Origin: Bin22 sp965207275
Lineage (GTDB): Bacteria; Chloroflexota; Dehalococcoidia; Lucifugimonadales; UBA3495
DNA: 64,000 nt
Assembly: GCA_965207275.1 (NCBI GenBank)
Contig: CBDBMH010000001.1
Coordinates: 620,001 to 684,000 of the forward strand
Reading direction: 5' to 3'
Part shown: piece after piece, positions 1 through 10,040 of the stretch
Layout of the letters: each line of letters begins with the position of its first letter
Numbering within the stretch: the stretch's first letter is position 1
Program-made: the position numbers and the translations under genes
Notes under the pieces: generated by a model
Database searches by the model: none
Seen by the model: the letters and a program-made list of their open reading frames with translations, nothing else
What the model was told of the DNA's origin: nothing

Positions 1-3000
1 GCGCTGATCGACACCTCGGGCACCCGCTCCACGATCACCGACGCGGGCTCCGCCTCCACCGGCGAGCCCGCCGCAAGGGTGGTGAAGCGGATCACCGGGC
101 TGGCGGTGCTCAGCTGCGTCGCGCCGTGGTCCTGGTAGTAGACCACCGCCCGGTACTCGGTGTCCGGCTCCAGGTGGCGGATGTTCCAGGCCGGGTCGTT
201 GGGCTCGGCCCCGAACCAGGCCTCGTCGGCCGGGACGCCGGGGAAGGGCGACGTGGTGGACCAGTAGCGCACCTCGTAGCCCTCGGCGCCGACCACCCGC
301 GGCCAGCTCAGGTCGATGCCCGTGTCCGACAGGTTGGCGTAGGTCAAATCGCCCACGCGCTCCACCACCGGGTCCGGCAGGTCGCCCAGCAGCCGCTGGC
401 AGCCCACGCAGGAGCCCAGCGTGCGGTGGAAGCTGAAGCTGTCGGTGCGCACCGTCTTCGGCGGCGTCTCCGTCGAGATCTGGTTGTCGCTGCGCTCGTA
501 CAGCTTGTAGCCCTCGACCTGGAAGGTCACGTTGCCGACCACGTTGGCGCCGACGTGGATGTCGACCTGGACCGGCGTGCGGCCGACCGTGACCGAGCCG
601 GCGCTGACGGCAGAGTCAGTTCTGAAGGTGTGCAGGTGCGAGGCGGCGGGGCTGGTGAACCAGACCCGGTGGGACCGGAAGTACTCCGACGTGCCGCTGC
701 GCAACAGCGGCTTGGCGAAGTCGGCGCTGATGGAGAAGCGCTTGTCCTGGTCCGCCGGCGGGTCGTTCTTCGTCCGCACCCAGAAGTAGTGCGCCTTGCG
801 CCCGGTGTTCAGCGAGGCCGGGAAGGCCAGATTGAGCCCGCCGTCCTCGATGGAGGTCCAGGTGGTCCCGTCGTCGATGGAGAACTCCAGGGTCTGCTCC
901 CACTGGTCGTCGTCCCTGATGATGAGCGGCACCCGCACCTCGGGGTAGTCGAAGCCTTCCACCTGGTACAGCACGCCATTTTCATAGAAGTTGTGGCCGA
1001 CGGCGTGGGGCCGGTGGATCAGGAACGTCCCGTGGTCGAAGGCGTCGCTGTCCTGGCCGGCGGCGAGGCTCACCGGACGCCACTTGTTGGCGTCGCCCTC
1101 GTAGACGGACTGCGACGAGAAGGGGCAGCCGTCGTGGCGGTCCAGCAGCGGGCCGGCGGTGCTCCCGTAGCCGAAATGTATCCCATCCCGGCCAAGCCCT
1201 TCGACGATGGGGTCGCCCAGGTTGTAGGGGCTTCTACTCCCGGTGTGGCACATCAGCCGGTCCCGGTCCGGTTGGCCCGGCCCGATGTAGCCGCCGTGGT
1301 GGCTGAGCGGCTCACCCACCTGGCTGGCGACGTAGAAGTGCCGGCGCTCGTGGGGGTCCACCGCCTGCCACTGGTAGGTCACCGCCGGGCCGCCCTCGGT
1401 CAGCGTGATCGTGGGCGGCGGGTCGTGCCTGGTGTGGTTGGCGACCACCCAGCCCGTCGAGCACGTGTTGCCCGACACCGTGCCCTCACAGGTCCGGAAC
1501 TGCACGAAGGCGTCGGCGGCCCCCAGGTTCAGGCCGATCTTGAGCGCCTCGGAGTGGGTGCTCCAGGAGACGGCGGGGTTGGGGTAGAGCGACCAGGAAC
1601 TGTGGCCGTCGCCGATGCTCCAGCCCTCGGGCAGCCGCAGGCCCCGCCGGCGCTCGGAGTTCGACGCGGTGGCGCGAAGGGTGTACCTGCTGTTGGGCTG
1701 CACGGACGCGTCGTATACGTACACCCAGTAGGTGGTGTTCGGCTCCAGCCGCAGCCCCGAACCGTCGTCGCCCTGGTAGGTGAAGGTGAAGGTCTGGTCG
1801 GCGCTGCCCACCGGCATGGAGGGGCGCGCCAGGTCGGCGAGGACGTCGGCGGCGGTGCTGCCCGGCGAGCCGCCGGAGCCGGCCCAGATCTGTACCCTCA
1901 GATCACGGGCGGCGTCGGAGTCGCCGATCTCGGCAAACTCGACGTCGACGCTGTTCAGGCGGTAGTGGCCGCCGTTCTTGCCCGTCGTGAACGACTGCGC
2001 GCGGTCACGTACGGTGCTGGCAGTCGTCACATCCAACGCCGCGCCGTCCGCCTGGCCCAGGTTGCTCATCACCGCCGGCTCACCGGGCGGCGCGTTCACC
2101 GGCGTGGGCTCCACCCGGAACAGGGGCGAGATGCCGTAGAAGGCGTGGTCCTGGGTGCTGGCGACGGTGTTGTAGCTGATGGGGCCGGTGTCCGCGTCGG
2201 TGGTCGAGAACCGTCCCCGCCGGGCGTTGCTGGCGCCCAGAGGGTTCGCCTCCTTCGCACCGTCGGTGCGGGTGCCCGTCCACGGCCAGTCGTTCGAGGT
2301 GCTCCTCTCGCCGCTCTCGAAGCGCCGGTCCGCCATCGCCCAGTTCTCCCAGGTGTCGGACCAGAAGCCGGCGTTGTTCGCCGCGACCCGCTCGCCGTTC
2401 AGCCACCAGACCTCCGCGTCCGTGTGCCCGGCGTCGTTGGGGTTGGTCCGGGTGTGGTCCCGGGCGTCCACCGCGGCGGTGGAGCCCACCACCCGGAAGT
2501 GATCGGCGTAGCGCCGGACGGCGGCGTGACCGTCGCGGGCCGCCTCCCGCACGTGGGCGTCGTAGACGCCGATGTCGGCGGCGGTGGCGTCGCGGTGGTC
2601 TTCGGTCATGAACAGCAGCCGGAACGTCTCGCCCGCGCCCAGATCGAGCGGCTTCAGCGGCCAGTCCAGGGGCACGGTGTAGGAGCCGTCCGAGTGGGGC
2701 AGCAGCCGGCCGTTGACTCCCATGGACAGAGTGGAGCCGCCGACCAGGGTGATCCAGTTGCCGCCCCCCTGCGCGCGGATGCGAGCGTCGTTGTTGATGC
2801 TCCAGCCGGGCGCCGCGCCCTCGTCCTCGGAGTTGCTCTGCGTGAACTTCACCTGGCTGTTGCCTTCCGTGAGCCCGGCTGCGTCCAGCACGACCCAGTA
2901 GCGGGTGTCCGCCTCGAGCGCGACGCCCGGGTGCGTGAAGCGGTACGTGCCGGCCTGCCGGTTCACCCAGTCGGGATTGGCCAGGGTCCCCACGACCGTG

Positions 3001-5274
3001 CCGGGAGCCCCGTTGGCGCCTTTGTGGACGGTGACCGTCAGCTTGGAGCCGAAGTCCTCGGTGGACCGCCTGAAGGCCACGTCCACGCTGGTCAGGGTGT
3101 ACCCCGAGGGGTTGCCGCCGGTGTCGAAACCCTGCGCCAGGTCCACGTGCAGGCCCTGCACCAGGCCGCTCGACTGGCCGGTGTTCTTCACCAGCGGCGG
3201 GTCGTCGTCCCGCACCCGGACCGTCGCCGTCCCCAGCGACGTGGCCAGGTCGTAGTCCGACCCGTCCACCAGCGTCACCGTCACCGAGCCGTGGGCTTCG
3301 TCCACGTCGTCGTTGGCGGTGGCGATCTCCAGCGTCGCGGTGCCCGAGGCCGGAATGGTGACGCTGGTGGGCAGCGCGCCGTACCCGAAGTCCCCGGTCG
3401 TGGCCACCGTCACGCTCACCGGCAGGTCCGCCGGGGGCGCCGGGGACGCCCTCAGCGTGAAGCTGGCGCTGACGCCCTCGGTGACGGCGCCGCCGCCAAG
3501 GATGCTCACCCGCGACGGCCGCGGCTTGCTGACGCCGTCCAGGCTGATCTTCAGTGACGATACGTTGGGGGTCCACGCGCCCGTCGAGGAAGCCGTTCTC
3601 GTCCCGGCGCCGTCGGCGATGCTCCAGCCGGCCAGGCCCCCGCCGTCCTCGGCGTCCGAACCCGTCAGGCGTACCCTCGAAGAACCCTGGCCAGCGTCCA
3701 TGTCGATCACGAGGAAGTAGGTGGCGCTCCCCTCAAGGTCGATGCCCGCGCTGCTGGTGAAGGTCAGCGTCTGGTCCGAGGTGGAGGCGGGGAAGCTGGC
3801 GGGGTTGGTCAGGGTCCCCAGCGAGCTGCCCGGAGACCCGCCGGAGGCGGCGTGGATGCTGGCGGTCAGCGCCGAGGAACTGAAGGCGCTGTCGATGGTG
3901 GAGAACTCCACGTCGACGCTGTGCAGGGTGTAGCCGAAGCTGCTGCTGCCGGTGGTGAACGCCTGGTGGAAGTCATTGCCCAAAAATGAGGTGCCTCCGT
4001 CCGCCTGGCCGGTGTTGGCGACGAAGGTCTCCGTCTCGACCGTCTCGACGGCCGTGCCGTGGATGGTCATCTTGCGGGACTGGCTGAACGAGGTCCAGGC
4101 GCCCGAGGTGTTCCAGGTCCGGTAGTGGCCATCGTCGGCGATGGTGAAGCCGTCCGCGCCGCCGGCGTCCTCGGCGTCCGACGCGGTGTTCTGGATGGTG
4201 TTGGCGCCGGGGAGCAGGACCAGGGTGACGTCCAGCACCGCCCAGTACGTGGTGTTCGCCGCGAGCGCCACGCCCGAGTGCGTGAAGCTGTTCGTGCCGG
4301 CGGCGATCGTGCCGGGCTTGGTCAGGGTGGCGACCACCGCGCCCGGCGCTCCGCTGCTGTCGCTTCTGATCTCGGCAGCCAGCTTCCCCGCCAGCGCGCC
4401 GTCGTTGATTTGCGGAAACGAGAAGTCGACGCCCGTCAGGGTGTACCCGCCGGCGTTGGCGCCCGTCGTGAACGCCTGCGCGTGGTCGTGCTGGACGAAA
4501 TTGCCGGTGCCGCCGTTCGCCTGCCCGAAGTTGCTCACCAGGAAAGGCTTGCTGACGCCGCCCAGGCTGAGTTTCATTGACGAGGCGAAGGTGCTCCACG
4601 CGCCCGTTGTGTTCCACGCTCGTCTCGAGAAACCGTCGCCGATGCTCCAGCCGGCCTGGCCTCCGCCGTCCTCGCTGTCCGAACCCGTTAGGCGCATCAA
4701 CGAAGCAGACTCGGCACTGCTTAGATCGATCACCAGGAAGTACGTGGTGTTCGCCGCAAGGTCGATGCCCGCGCTGCTGGTGAAGGTCAGCGTCTGGTCC
4801 GAACTGGAGACGGGAAAGCTGGCGGGGTTGGTCAGGGTCCCGAGGGAATTGCCCGGAGACCCGCCGGAGTCGGCGTGGATGCTGGCGGTGAGGGACGAAG
4901 AGCTGAAGCCGCTTTGGATAGTGGCGAATTCCACGCCGACGCTGCGCAGGCTGTAGCCCGCGCTGTTGCTGCCGGTGGTGAACGCCTGGGCGAAATCATA
5001 TTCCAAATGTGTCCCAGCTAGGCTTGACTGACCGGTGTTGGCGACGAAGGTCTGCGCCGCCTGCTGCGCGCCGGCCGGCTGCGCCGGCGTCAGCGCGAAC
5101 AGCGCCGCCGCCATCATTACGGCCAGGAGCAGCAGGGGCAGCGCCCACAGGGCGCGCCGCCGGGTCAGCACGACGCCCCCGGAAGTCGGGGGGGGGGGCT
5201 GAAAGGGGTAGGTATGAAGCGTTGCCTGCTTTCCCCAGGGTCTTCAGGGTCTTCGCCATGAGCTCGGCCACCAT
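1..5274 (-). CDS. Large secreted surface protein (5' part; runs off the window), frame-disrupted at a poly-G tract
   Basis: The frame stays open from about 5185 to the window edge, so over 1,700 residues are visible and the C-terminus lies outside. An N-terminal signal peptide (charged LTRRR, then a Leu/Ala/Met-rich core, then TPAQPAGAQQ) is followed by repeated beta-sandwich modules of about 190 residues. Each has an AFTTGxxxxGYxL start, an ANTTYxLVxD core and a SEDGGGxAGWSI end, resembling 'choice-of-anchor R' domains. Next come a Calx-beta-like stretch, another such module, a Trp-rich module and, near the edge, a fibronectin type III domain. The best start is the ATG at 5274 (SD GAGAAGGTG), but an 11-G tract at 5188-5198 puts it one base out of frame. 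A GTG at 5171, just before the signal peptide, is the in-frame alternative with a poor SD. The role is probably adhesion or surface display; the ligand is unknown. Confidence 0.75.
5188..5198. repeat. Homopolymer G(11) tract inside the surface-protein leader
   Basis: Eleven consecutive G on the plus strand (C on the coding strand) lie between the well-spaced ATG at 5274 and the signal peptide. Ten residues in the tract would fuse the two in one frame; eleven do not. It is therefore either a phase-variation switch or a homopolymer assembly error. Confidence 0.8.
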
Positions 5275-5460
5275 CGCTAATCACCTTCTCGCCGCCAGGG
5301 GCCGCGTCCCGTAAACGTTGCCCAAGGTTGCCCAAAACTGGGACCTCGCCCGGCGTCGTCCATTGTTTTCTTGAAATTGTCTTCTTGAAGCAGCAATGCT
5401 CTTCAAGCAGCAATAACGATTATCCGCGAATTCGCCGCCCGCCGCAAGACGGCCGCCCGG

Positions 5461-5484
5461 CCCAAATCCACCACCTAATGGGAG
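5461..5484 (+). repeat. IS1380 left terminal inverted repeat
   Basis: Perfect 24-bp match to the reverse complement of 7327-7350. The preceding CCGG is the left copy of the target duplication. Confidence 0.92.
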
Positions 5485-5569
5485 GAAAAGACCTCGTTGG
5501 AGCCAGCGGCAAAGCTGGCTATGATGGTTACGGGACAAACACAACCATCACCAACGAGGTGCAGTCATT

Positions 5570-7093
5570 ATGCAACAGGGAGTCCTGCCATTCCAGTATG
5601 GGACGGAGCATCGCGCGGGGGGCATGACGGGGCTGTCGGGGTTGGCGGTCTATCTGGAAATGGCCGATGCGATGGGGCTGGGCGAGTCGATCCGGCGCTA
5701 CGTGAAGGTCAAGGAGGGCGGACAGGGATGGACGGACCGGCAGATGGTCACCGCGCTGGTGCTGCTGAATCTGGCCGGTGGAGAAGGAGTGGACGACCTC
5801 CGGGTGCTGGAAGGGGACGAGGGTCTGGGCCGGATGTTGGGCCGGGTGGAGACGCACCGGCAGCGGGCTTGTGAGCGCCGGGAGGAGGGCAGCCGGTGGC
5901 GGGGCGGGCGGCGCCGCAGCGTCCCGTCTCCGTCGGCGGTGTTCCGGTACCTGGGCCGGTTCCACGACCCGGTTCAGGAGGAGGCCAGGCAGCCCCATAC
6001 GGCGTACATACCCGCGCCCAGCGGCGCGCTGCGCGGGCTGGGGAAGGTCAACGCCGAGATGATGAGCTTCGTCCGGGACCACCTGGAGCAGGAGCAGGCG
6101 ACGCTGGACATGGACGCGACGCTGATCGAGACCTACAAGCAGGAGGCGCTGTACTGCTACCAGGGCTACAAGGCCTACCAGCCGATGGTCACCTACTGGG
6201 CCGAGGCGGACCTGGTGGTCCATTCGGAGTTCCGGGACGGCAACGTGCCAGCGGGGTTCGAGCAACTGCGGGTGTTGCGGGAGTCGCTGGCCCATCTGCC
6301 GGAGGGCGTGGTGAAGGTGATGCTGCGGTCGGACACGGCGGGGTACCAAGTTGAGTTGTTGCGGTACTGCGCCGAGGGGAGGGATGAGCGGTTCGGAGTG
6401 ATCGAATTCGCGGTGGGGGCGGACGTCACGGAGGGGTTCAAGCGTGCGGCAGCCGAAGTGGAGGAGAGCCAGTGGCGCCGGTTGCCCCGGATGGTGGGGG
6501 AGTTGGCGGTGGAGACGGAACAGGAGTGGGCCGAGGTGGACTTCGTGCCCGATAGATTGGCTTATTCCAAGAATGATCCCGACTACCGTTTCATAGCGGT
6601 CCGGGAGCCGCTGAGGCGGCCGCCGCTGCCGGGCATGGAGGATGACCTGGAGTTGTCGGTTCCGGCGATGGAGATGCCGGACCGGGGCTGGTACAAGATC
6701 CGGGGGATAGTGACTAACCGGGAGCTACCGGGAGATGAGGTGGTGCGGTGGTACCGGGAGAGATGCGGGAAGGGCGAGGAGGTGCATGGTGTGCTGAAGG
6801 AGGACTTGGCTGGCGGGAGGCTGCCGTCGGGACAGTTCGGGGCCAACGCGGCCTGGTGGGCGATAGCGGCGCTGGCGTTCAACCTGAACTCGGCGGTCAA
6901 GCAGTTGGCCCTGGGCGGTCAGTGGGTGAACAAGCGGCTCAAGGCGGTGCGCTTTGCTCTGATCAATCTGGCCGGACGGGTGGTCTGCCACGCCAGGAAG
7001 CTGCTGATCCGGCTGGCCCGGGGCCATCCATCCTTCCCGCTGCTGGCGGGAGCGCACCGGAGAATAGCGGCGCTGGCCCACGGCCCACCCTGA
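5570..7093 (+). CDS. IS1380-family DDE transposase
   Basis: This 507-residue protein should catalyse cut-and-paste movement of its element. DDE-type landmarks are a first Asp in LDMDATLIET (about residue 182) followed by YxGYKAYQPM, a second Asp in MLRSDTAGY, and a late motif, WYRERCGKGEEVHGVLKED, which carries the Glu. The order and spacing fit IS1380 transposases (usually about 430-510 aa). The start at 5570 directly follows GTGCAGTCATT with no strong SD, as is common for transposases. No stop or frameshift interrupts it, so it may be active. Its neighbours on both sides are unrelated host genes. Confidence 0.9.
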   Translation: MQQGVLPFQYGTEHRAGGMTGLSGLAVYLEMADAMGLGESIRRYVKVKEGGQGWTDRQMVTALVLLNLAGGEGVDDLRVLEGDEGLGRMLGRVETHRQRACERREEGSRWRGGRRRSVPSPSAVFRYLGRFHDPVQEEARQPHTAYIPAPSGALRGLGKVNAEMMSFVRDHLEQEQATLDMDATLIETYKQEALYCYQGYKAYQPMVTYWAEADLVVHSEFRDGNVPAGFEQLRVLRESLAHLPEGVVKVMLRSDTAGYQVELLRYCAEGRDERFGVIEFAVGADVTEGFKRAAAEVEESQWRRLPRMVGELAVETEQEWAEVDFVPDRLAYSKNDPDYRFIAVREPLRRPPLPGMEDDLELSVPAMEMPDRGWYKIRGIVTNRELPGDEVVRWYRERCGKGEEVHGVLKEDLAGGRLPSGQFGANAAWWAIAALAFNLNSAVKQLALGGQWVNKRLKAVRFALINLAGRVVCHARKLLIRLARGHPSFPLLAGAHRRIAALAHGPP

Positions 7094-7326
7094 CCTGGGA
7101 CGGTCTGCGCCACTACCGACGGGCATTCAAGCGACGGGGACTCCCGCCGTAGGGACACTGCGCCCTTCTCCAGGACCGGTTGGCATAGACCTCGCCCTGG
7201 CGTCGCCAGCCAACGCCCCAATATCCCCTTCCAGCGCCTACTCCTGCCACGCCAACCCACTGCCAACCTGTCAGCCGTCAGCCGATGCCCCAACCGGCCC
7301 AATCAAGGAGCCCCAAAACCATTTTT

Positions 7327-7350
7327 CTCCCATTAGGTGGTGGATTTGGG
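7327..7350 (-). repeat. IS1380 right terminal inverted repeat
   Basis: Perfect inverted copy of 5461-5484. It is followed directly by CCGG, the right copy of the target duplication. Confidence 0.92.
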
Positions 7351-7398
7351 CCGGCAGGTTCGGGCATTTTCGCCAGCCTGCCGGCGCCTGGCCGGCGC

Positions 7399-7407
7399 TG
7401 GTATAAT
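7399..7407 (+). promoter_or_regulatory. Extended -10 promoter for the Uma2 gene
   Basis: TGGTATAAT is a perfect extended -10 element (TGnTATAAT). No good -35 is visible, as allowed for this class. Transcription would start near 7414, about 70 nt before the GTG start at 7486. It lies about 50 bp outside the right end of the IS. Confidence 0.55.
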
Positions 7408-7485
7408 CCCCCCAACCAGCCAGCCCATCGCCCACCGGGACCCCAACGCCAGGCCCGCCCAACGCCAGATCAGCCGAGGTTCGCC

Positions 7486-8304
7486 GTGACCACCGCCGAC
7501 ACCAGCGCCAGCAGCAAGACCCCCAGGGCCCCGAAAGTCCGGCAACGCTTCCGCCTGCCCGACATACCCGAGCGCGAGCCTGATGAAGTGACCCAGTTCG
7601 ACCACATTGCGAAGACCGGCAACGCCCACTACCTGGCCCAGCACCTGGGCCACCCGGAGACCACCCTGGTGGAGGCTGACCGCTGGATCGCCCCGGACGC
7701 CGCTTTCGACAAGCGCCGCGCGCGGTACCCCGACCTGCTGGTGGCCTTCGGCGCGGACCCGGCGGCCTACCGGGCCAGCAACGGCTACGTAGTAGAGGAG
7801 CAGGGGAAGGCGCCGGACTTCGTGTTGGAGGTGGCGTCGGAGAGCACGGGGGAGCATGACGTGGGAGACAAGCGGGACTACTACGAGTCCCTGGGCATAG
7901 GGGAGTACTGGCGCTTCGACGAGACCGGGGAGCACCACGGGACGAAGCTGGCCGGGGACCGGCTGGTGGAGGGCCGGTACGAGCCGATAGGTATAGAGGA
8001 ACTGCCCGGCGGGGCGTTGCAGGGGTACAGCCGGGCGCTGGGGCTGAACCTGCGGTGGGAGGAAGGGCGGCTGGTGTTCCGCGACCCCGCCACGGGGGAG
8101 CCCATCGCCACTCTGGAGAGCGAGCGCCGGGGCCGCGTGCAGGCCGAGGCTCGCGCCGAAACCGAACGAGAATTGCGTGTCCAGGCCGAGGCCCGTGCTG
8201 ATGCTTCTGATAGCCGTGCCAACTCTGCCGAGGCGCGCGCCGACACCGCCGAGGCCCGCAACCGGGAGTTGGAAGAGGAACTGCGCCGGTTGCGAGAAGG
8301 TTGA
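7486..8304 (+). CDS. Uma2-family (DUF820) PD-(D/E)XK nuclease-like protein with C-terminal coiled coil
   Basis: The 272-residue protein has the Uma2 core: RYPDLLVAFG, then PDFVLEVASEST, then DKRDYYESLGIGEYW with the family's K-x2-YY-x4-EYW pattern. The two acidic strands and the Lys match a restriction-endonuclease-like fold. The last 60 residues are an Ala/Glu/Arg heptad-like repeat ending ELEEELRRLREG, often seen on Uma2 proteins of Chloroflexota and cyanobacteria. I chose the GTG at 7486 because GAGG precedes it by six bases and the upstream frame is low-complexity sequence continuing out of the IS end. Uma2 proteins are widespread and multicopy; their biological role is largely unknown. 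The PPOX gene starts 12 bp downstream, so the two are probably cotranscribed. Confidence 0.8.
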   Translation: MTTADTSASSKTPRAPKVRQRFRLPDIPEREPDEVTQFDHIAKTGNAHYLAQHLGHPETTLVEADRWIAPDAAFDKRRARYPDLLVAFGADPAAYRASNGYVVEEQGKAPDFVLEVASESTGEHDVGDKRDYYESLGIGEYWRFDETGEHHGTKLAGDRLVEGRYEPIGIEELPGGALQGYSRALGLNLRWEEGRLVFRDPATGEPIATLESERRGRVQAEARAETERELRVQAEARADASDSRANSAEARADTAEARNRELEEELRRLREG

Positions 8305-8316
8305 GGAGGGTTCACC

Positions 8317-8925
8317 ATGACCATTGCCAATGGAGCGGATTTGCGGGAGACCTATCGTCCTCCGGCGCCCCGGGCGGCGCAGAAGGTGCTGGACCGGCTG
8401 GACGAGCACTGCCGGAACTTCATTGCCCTGTCGCCCTTCTGCGTGCTGAGCACCAGCAACGCCGCCGGCCAGCCCGACGCCTCGCCCCGGGGCGACCCGC
8501 CGGGATTCGTGCGGGTGCTGGACGAGAGGACCCTGCTGCTGCCCGACCGTCCCGGCAACAACCAGGTGGATTCCCTGCAAAACGTCGTGGCGAACCCCGG
8601 GGTGGGATTGCTGTTCTTCGTGCCGGGGATGAACGAGACGCTGCGGGTGAAGGGGAAGGCGGAGATCGTGACCGGCCAGGGGCTGCTGGAACCCATGGCC
8701 GTGGGCGGGCGGGCTCCGCTGTCGGGGTTGAAGGTGACGGTGGAAGAGGCCTTCCTGCACTGCGGGAGGGCGCTGCTGCGGGGCCGTCTCTGGGACCCGT
8801 CGGCGCGGATAGAGCGGTCGTGCTATCCCAGCTACGGGCAGGTGCTGGCGGACCAGATTGCCGGAGCCGACGCTGGGCGGATTGACGCCGAGGAGGAAGA
8901 GGCCAACCGGGAGCGGCTCTATTGA
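8317..8925 (+). CDS. PPOX-type FMN-dependent flavoprotein (pyridoxamine 5'-phosphate oxidase fold)
   Basis: A 202-residue split-barrel flavoprotein. Family signals are FCVLSTSNAAGQPDASPRGD after the N-terminal helix, then VLDERTLLLPDRPGNNQVDSL and NPGVGLLFFVPGMNETLRVKG, the strands that line the FMN phosphate and dimer interface. A Cys-containing C-terminal part (AFLHCGRALLRGRLWDP) resembles the MSMEG_1061-type subfamily. The start has an excellent SD (GAGGAGGG) seven bases upstream. Such proteins use FMN (or F420 in relatives) to reduce or oxidise small molecules; no substrate can be inferred. It follows the Uma2 gene by 12 bp. Confidence 0.85.
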   Translation: MTIANGADLRETYRPPAPRAAQKVLDRLDEHCRNFIALSPFCVLSTSNAAGQPDASPRGDPPGFVRVLDERTLLLPDRPGNNQVDSLQNVVANPGVGLLFFVPGMNETLRVKGKAEIVTGQGLLEPMAVGGRAPLSGLKVTVEEAFLHCGRALLRGRLWDPSARIERSCYPSYGQVLADQIAGADAGRIDAEEEEANRERLY

Positions 8926-9038
8926 TCGGCTCTACTGAGGGGAGGTTTACCTGTTCGGCCGATGTGGTGTGGCTGGATGTCAATGTTCAGGGGCCTTGGC
9001 ATTCTGTGCCCCCGCTTCGACAAGGATAAGGAAGCGGG

Positions 9039-10040
9039 CTAACCGGTGTCCCGCTCGCCCTGCTTCAGCATGGCGGAGCAGCCCCGCTCGTCCACCAGGT
9101 GGTTCACGGAGACCCGCCCGTGGCGGTCGTATCCGCTGGTGTAGGCGAATTCGACCTCGGCGCCCCAGGGGACCCTACCGCCGACGCGGATGGTGCCGTC
9201 GCCAGGCTTATTTCCAGCCCGTGGCCCGCCGGCGCCCTTGATCACCACGCCGTTGCGCCCGCCCTTCTTCCAAGCCATGACTTTCAGCTCCACCGGCGCC
9301 ACCAGTTCCGCCGGAGAAGGCGCGAACAGCACTTCGTGCAGCCGCCTCAGCACGTCCCCGGAGGGTTTGCGATGGCCGTTCATCACCTGGGAGAGCATCC
9401 CGGTGCTGATGCCGGCCCGCCGCGCCGTTTCGTTCTGGGACCAGCCGTGAGCGTCCATGCGCTCCCACAGGGCCGGCGGGTTGATGTCGGCAGGCTGGGC
9501 GGTCTCCACCTTCACCGGAGCCTCCAGGACGGACTCCATCCGGGCTTGGGCGGACGGGCTGAGGTTGCGCTGGCCCCGGCTGACCTGGACGACGTAGCCA
9601 TAGGTCAGTCCGGCCCGGTCCGCCACCTGCCGCAGGGTCATCCCACGTTCCCGGGCTTTTTCCCGGAGGTAGGTGCTCTCTCCGCCCTTGACCACGCCGC
9701 CCTGGCGGTGGACGACGCCCTGGGGAGGGACTTCACCCAGGACTGCCTCAATCTTGCCGCGCATGTAGGGTGTCAGGGTCTTCCTGCCCCGGGCGACCTG
9801 GGACAGGTGGGAGGGACCGACGCCCATCAGGGCGGCCAGTTCCTTGATGTTGAGGCCGCGCTCCCTGGCGGCCACGGACAGGTGAGACTCGGCCCGGCCG
9901 GTGGCGGGGCTGGGTTCGACGGCTGGGACGGCGGCTTCGCCGGTGAGGTTGACGCGGATGGCGTTGTCGTTGTTCTTGCCGCTGACATTGACGCTGGGTT
10001 CGATGTTGTAGTTGACGGTGTTCGTGGTGTTGGCCTTCAT
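9039..10040 (-). CDS. Triple helix-turn-helix (Cro/CI-type) regulator-like protein
   Basis: The 333-residue protein has an Asn-rich N-terminus and three tandem Cro/CI-like HTH domains at about residues 53-101, 123-172 and 190-239. Each has the Q/E-x2-A-x3-G-x5-V/L-S-Q/x-V/x-x-G pattern (for example ISTGMLSQVMNGHRKPSG). A distinct C-terminal domain of about 85 residues (AWKKGGRNGVVIKGAGG to CSAML) is Gly- and charge-rich and not recognised. The start at 10040 has SD GGAGG seven bases upstream; the frame remains open upstream but in low-complexity sequence. Cro/CI repressors usually have one HTH domain, so three in one chain is unusual. Upstream lies 1.5 kb of hairpin-rich non-coding DNA that could hold its operators. 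It may regulate or maintain the putative integrated element. Confidence 0.75.
   Translation of the reverse strand: MKANTTNTVNYNIEPSVNVSGKNNDNAIRVNLTGEAAVPAVEPSPATGRAESHLSVAARERGLNIKELAALMGVGPSHLSQVARGRKTLTPYMRGKIEAVLGEVPPQGVVHRQGGVVKGGESTYLREKARERGMTLRQVADRAGLTYGYVVQVSRGQRNLSPSAQARMESVLEAPVKVETAQPADINPPALWERMDAHGWSQNETARRAGISTGMLSQVMNGHRKPSGDVLRRLHEVLFAPSPAELVAPVELKVMAWKKGGRNGVVIKGAGGPRAGNKPGDGTIRVGGRVPWGAEVEFAYTSGYDRHGRVSVNHLVDERGCSAMLKQGERDTG

Larger units (their letters stand above)
5461..7350 (+). mobile_element. Complete IS1380-family insertion sequence, 1,890 bp
   Basis: The element starts CCCAAATCC and ends GGATTTGGG, with 24-bp perfect terminal inverted repeats (5461-5484 and 7327-7350). 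It is flanked on both sides by the direct repeat CCGG (5457-5460 and 7351-7354). A 4-bp target duplication and a length near 1.9 kb fit the IS1380 family. The single transposase gene fills most of it. Intact ends, intact gene and an unmutated target duplication indicate a recent insertion. It sits between the divergent surface-protein gene and the Uma2 gene and breaks no recognisable reading frame. Confidence 0.9.

Noticed and set aside
126..3557. A 1,143-codon plus-strand open frame
   Set aside because: It is the antisense of the surface-protein gene. It is Val/Arg/Gly/His-rich with no domain, while the opposite strand encodes clear repeated modules through the same DNA.
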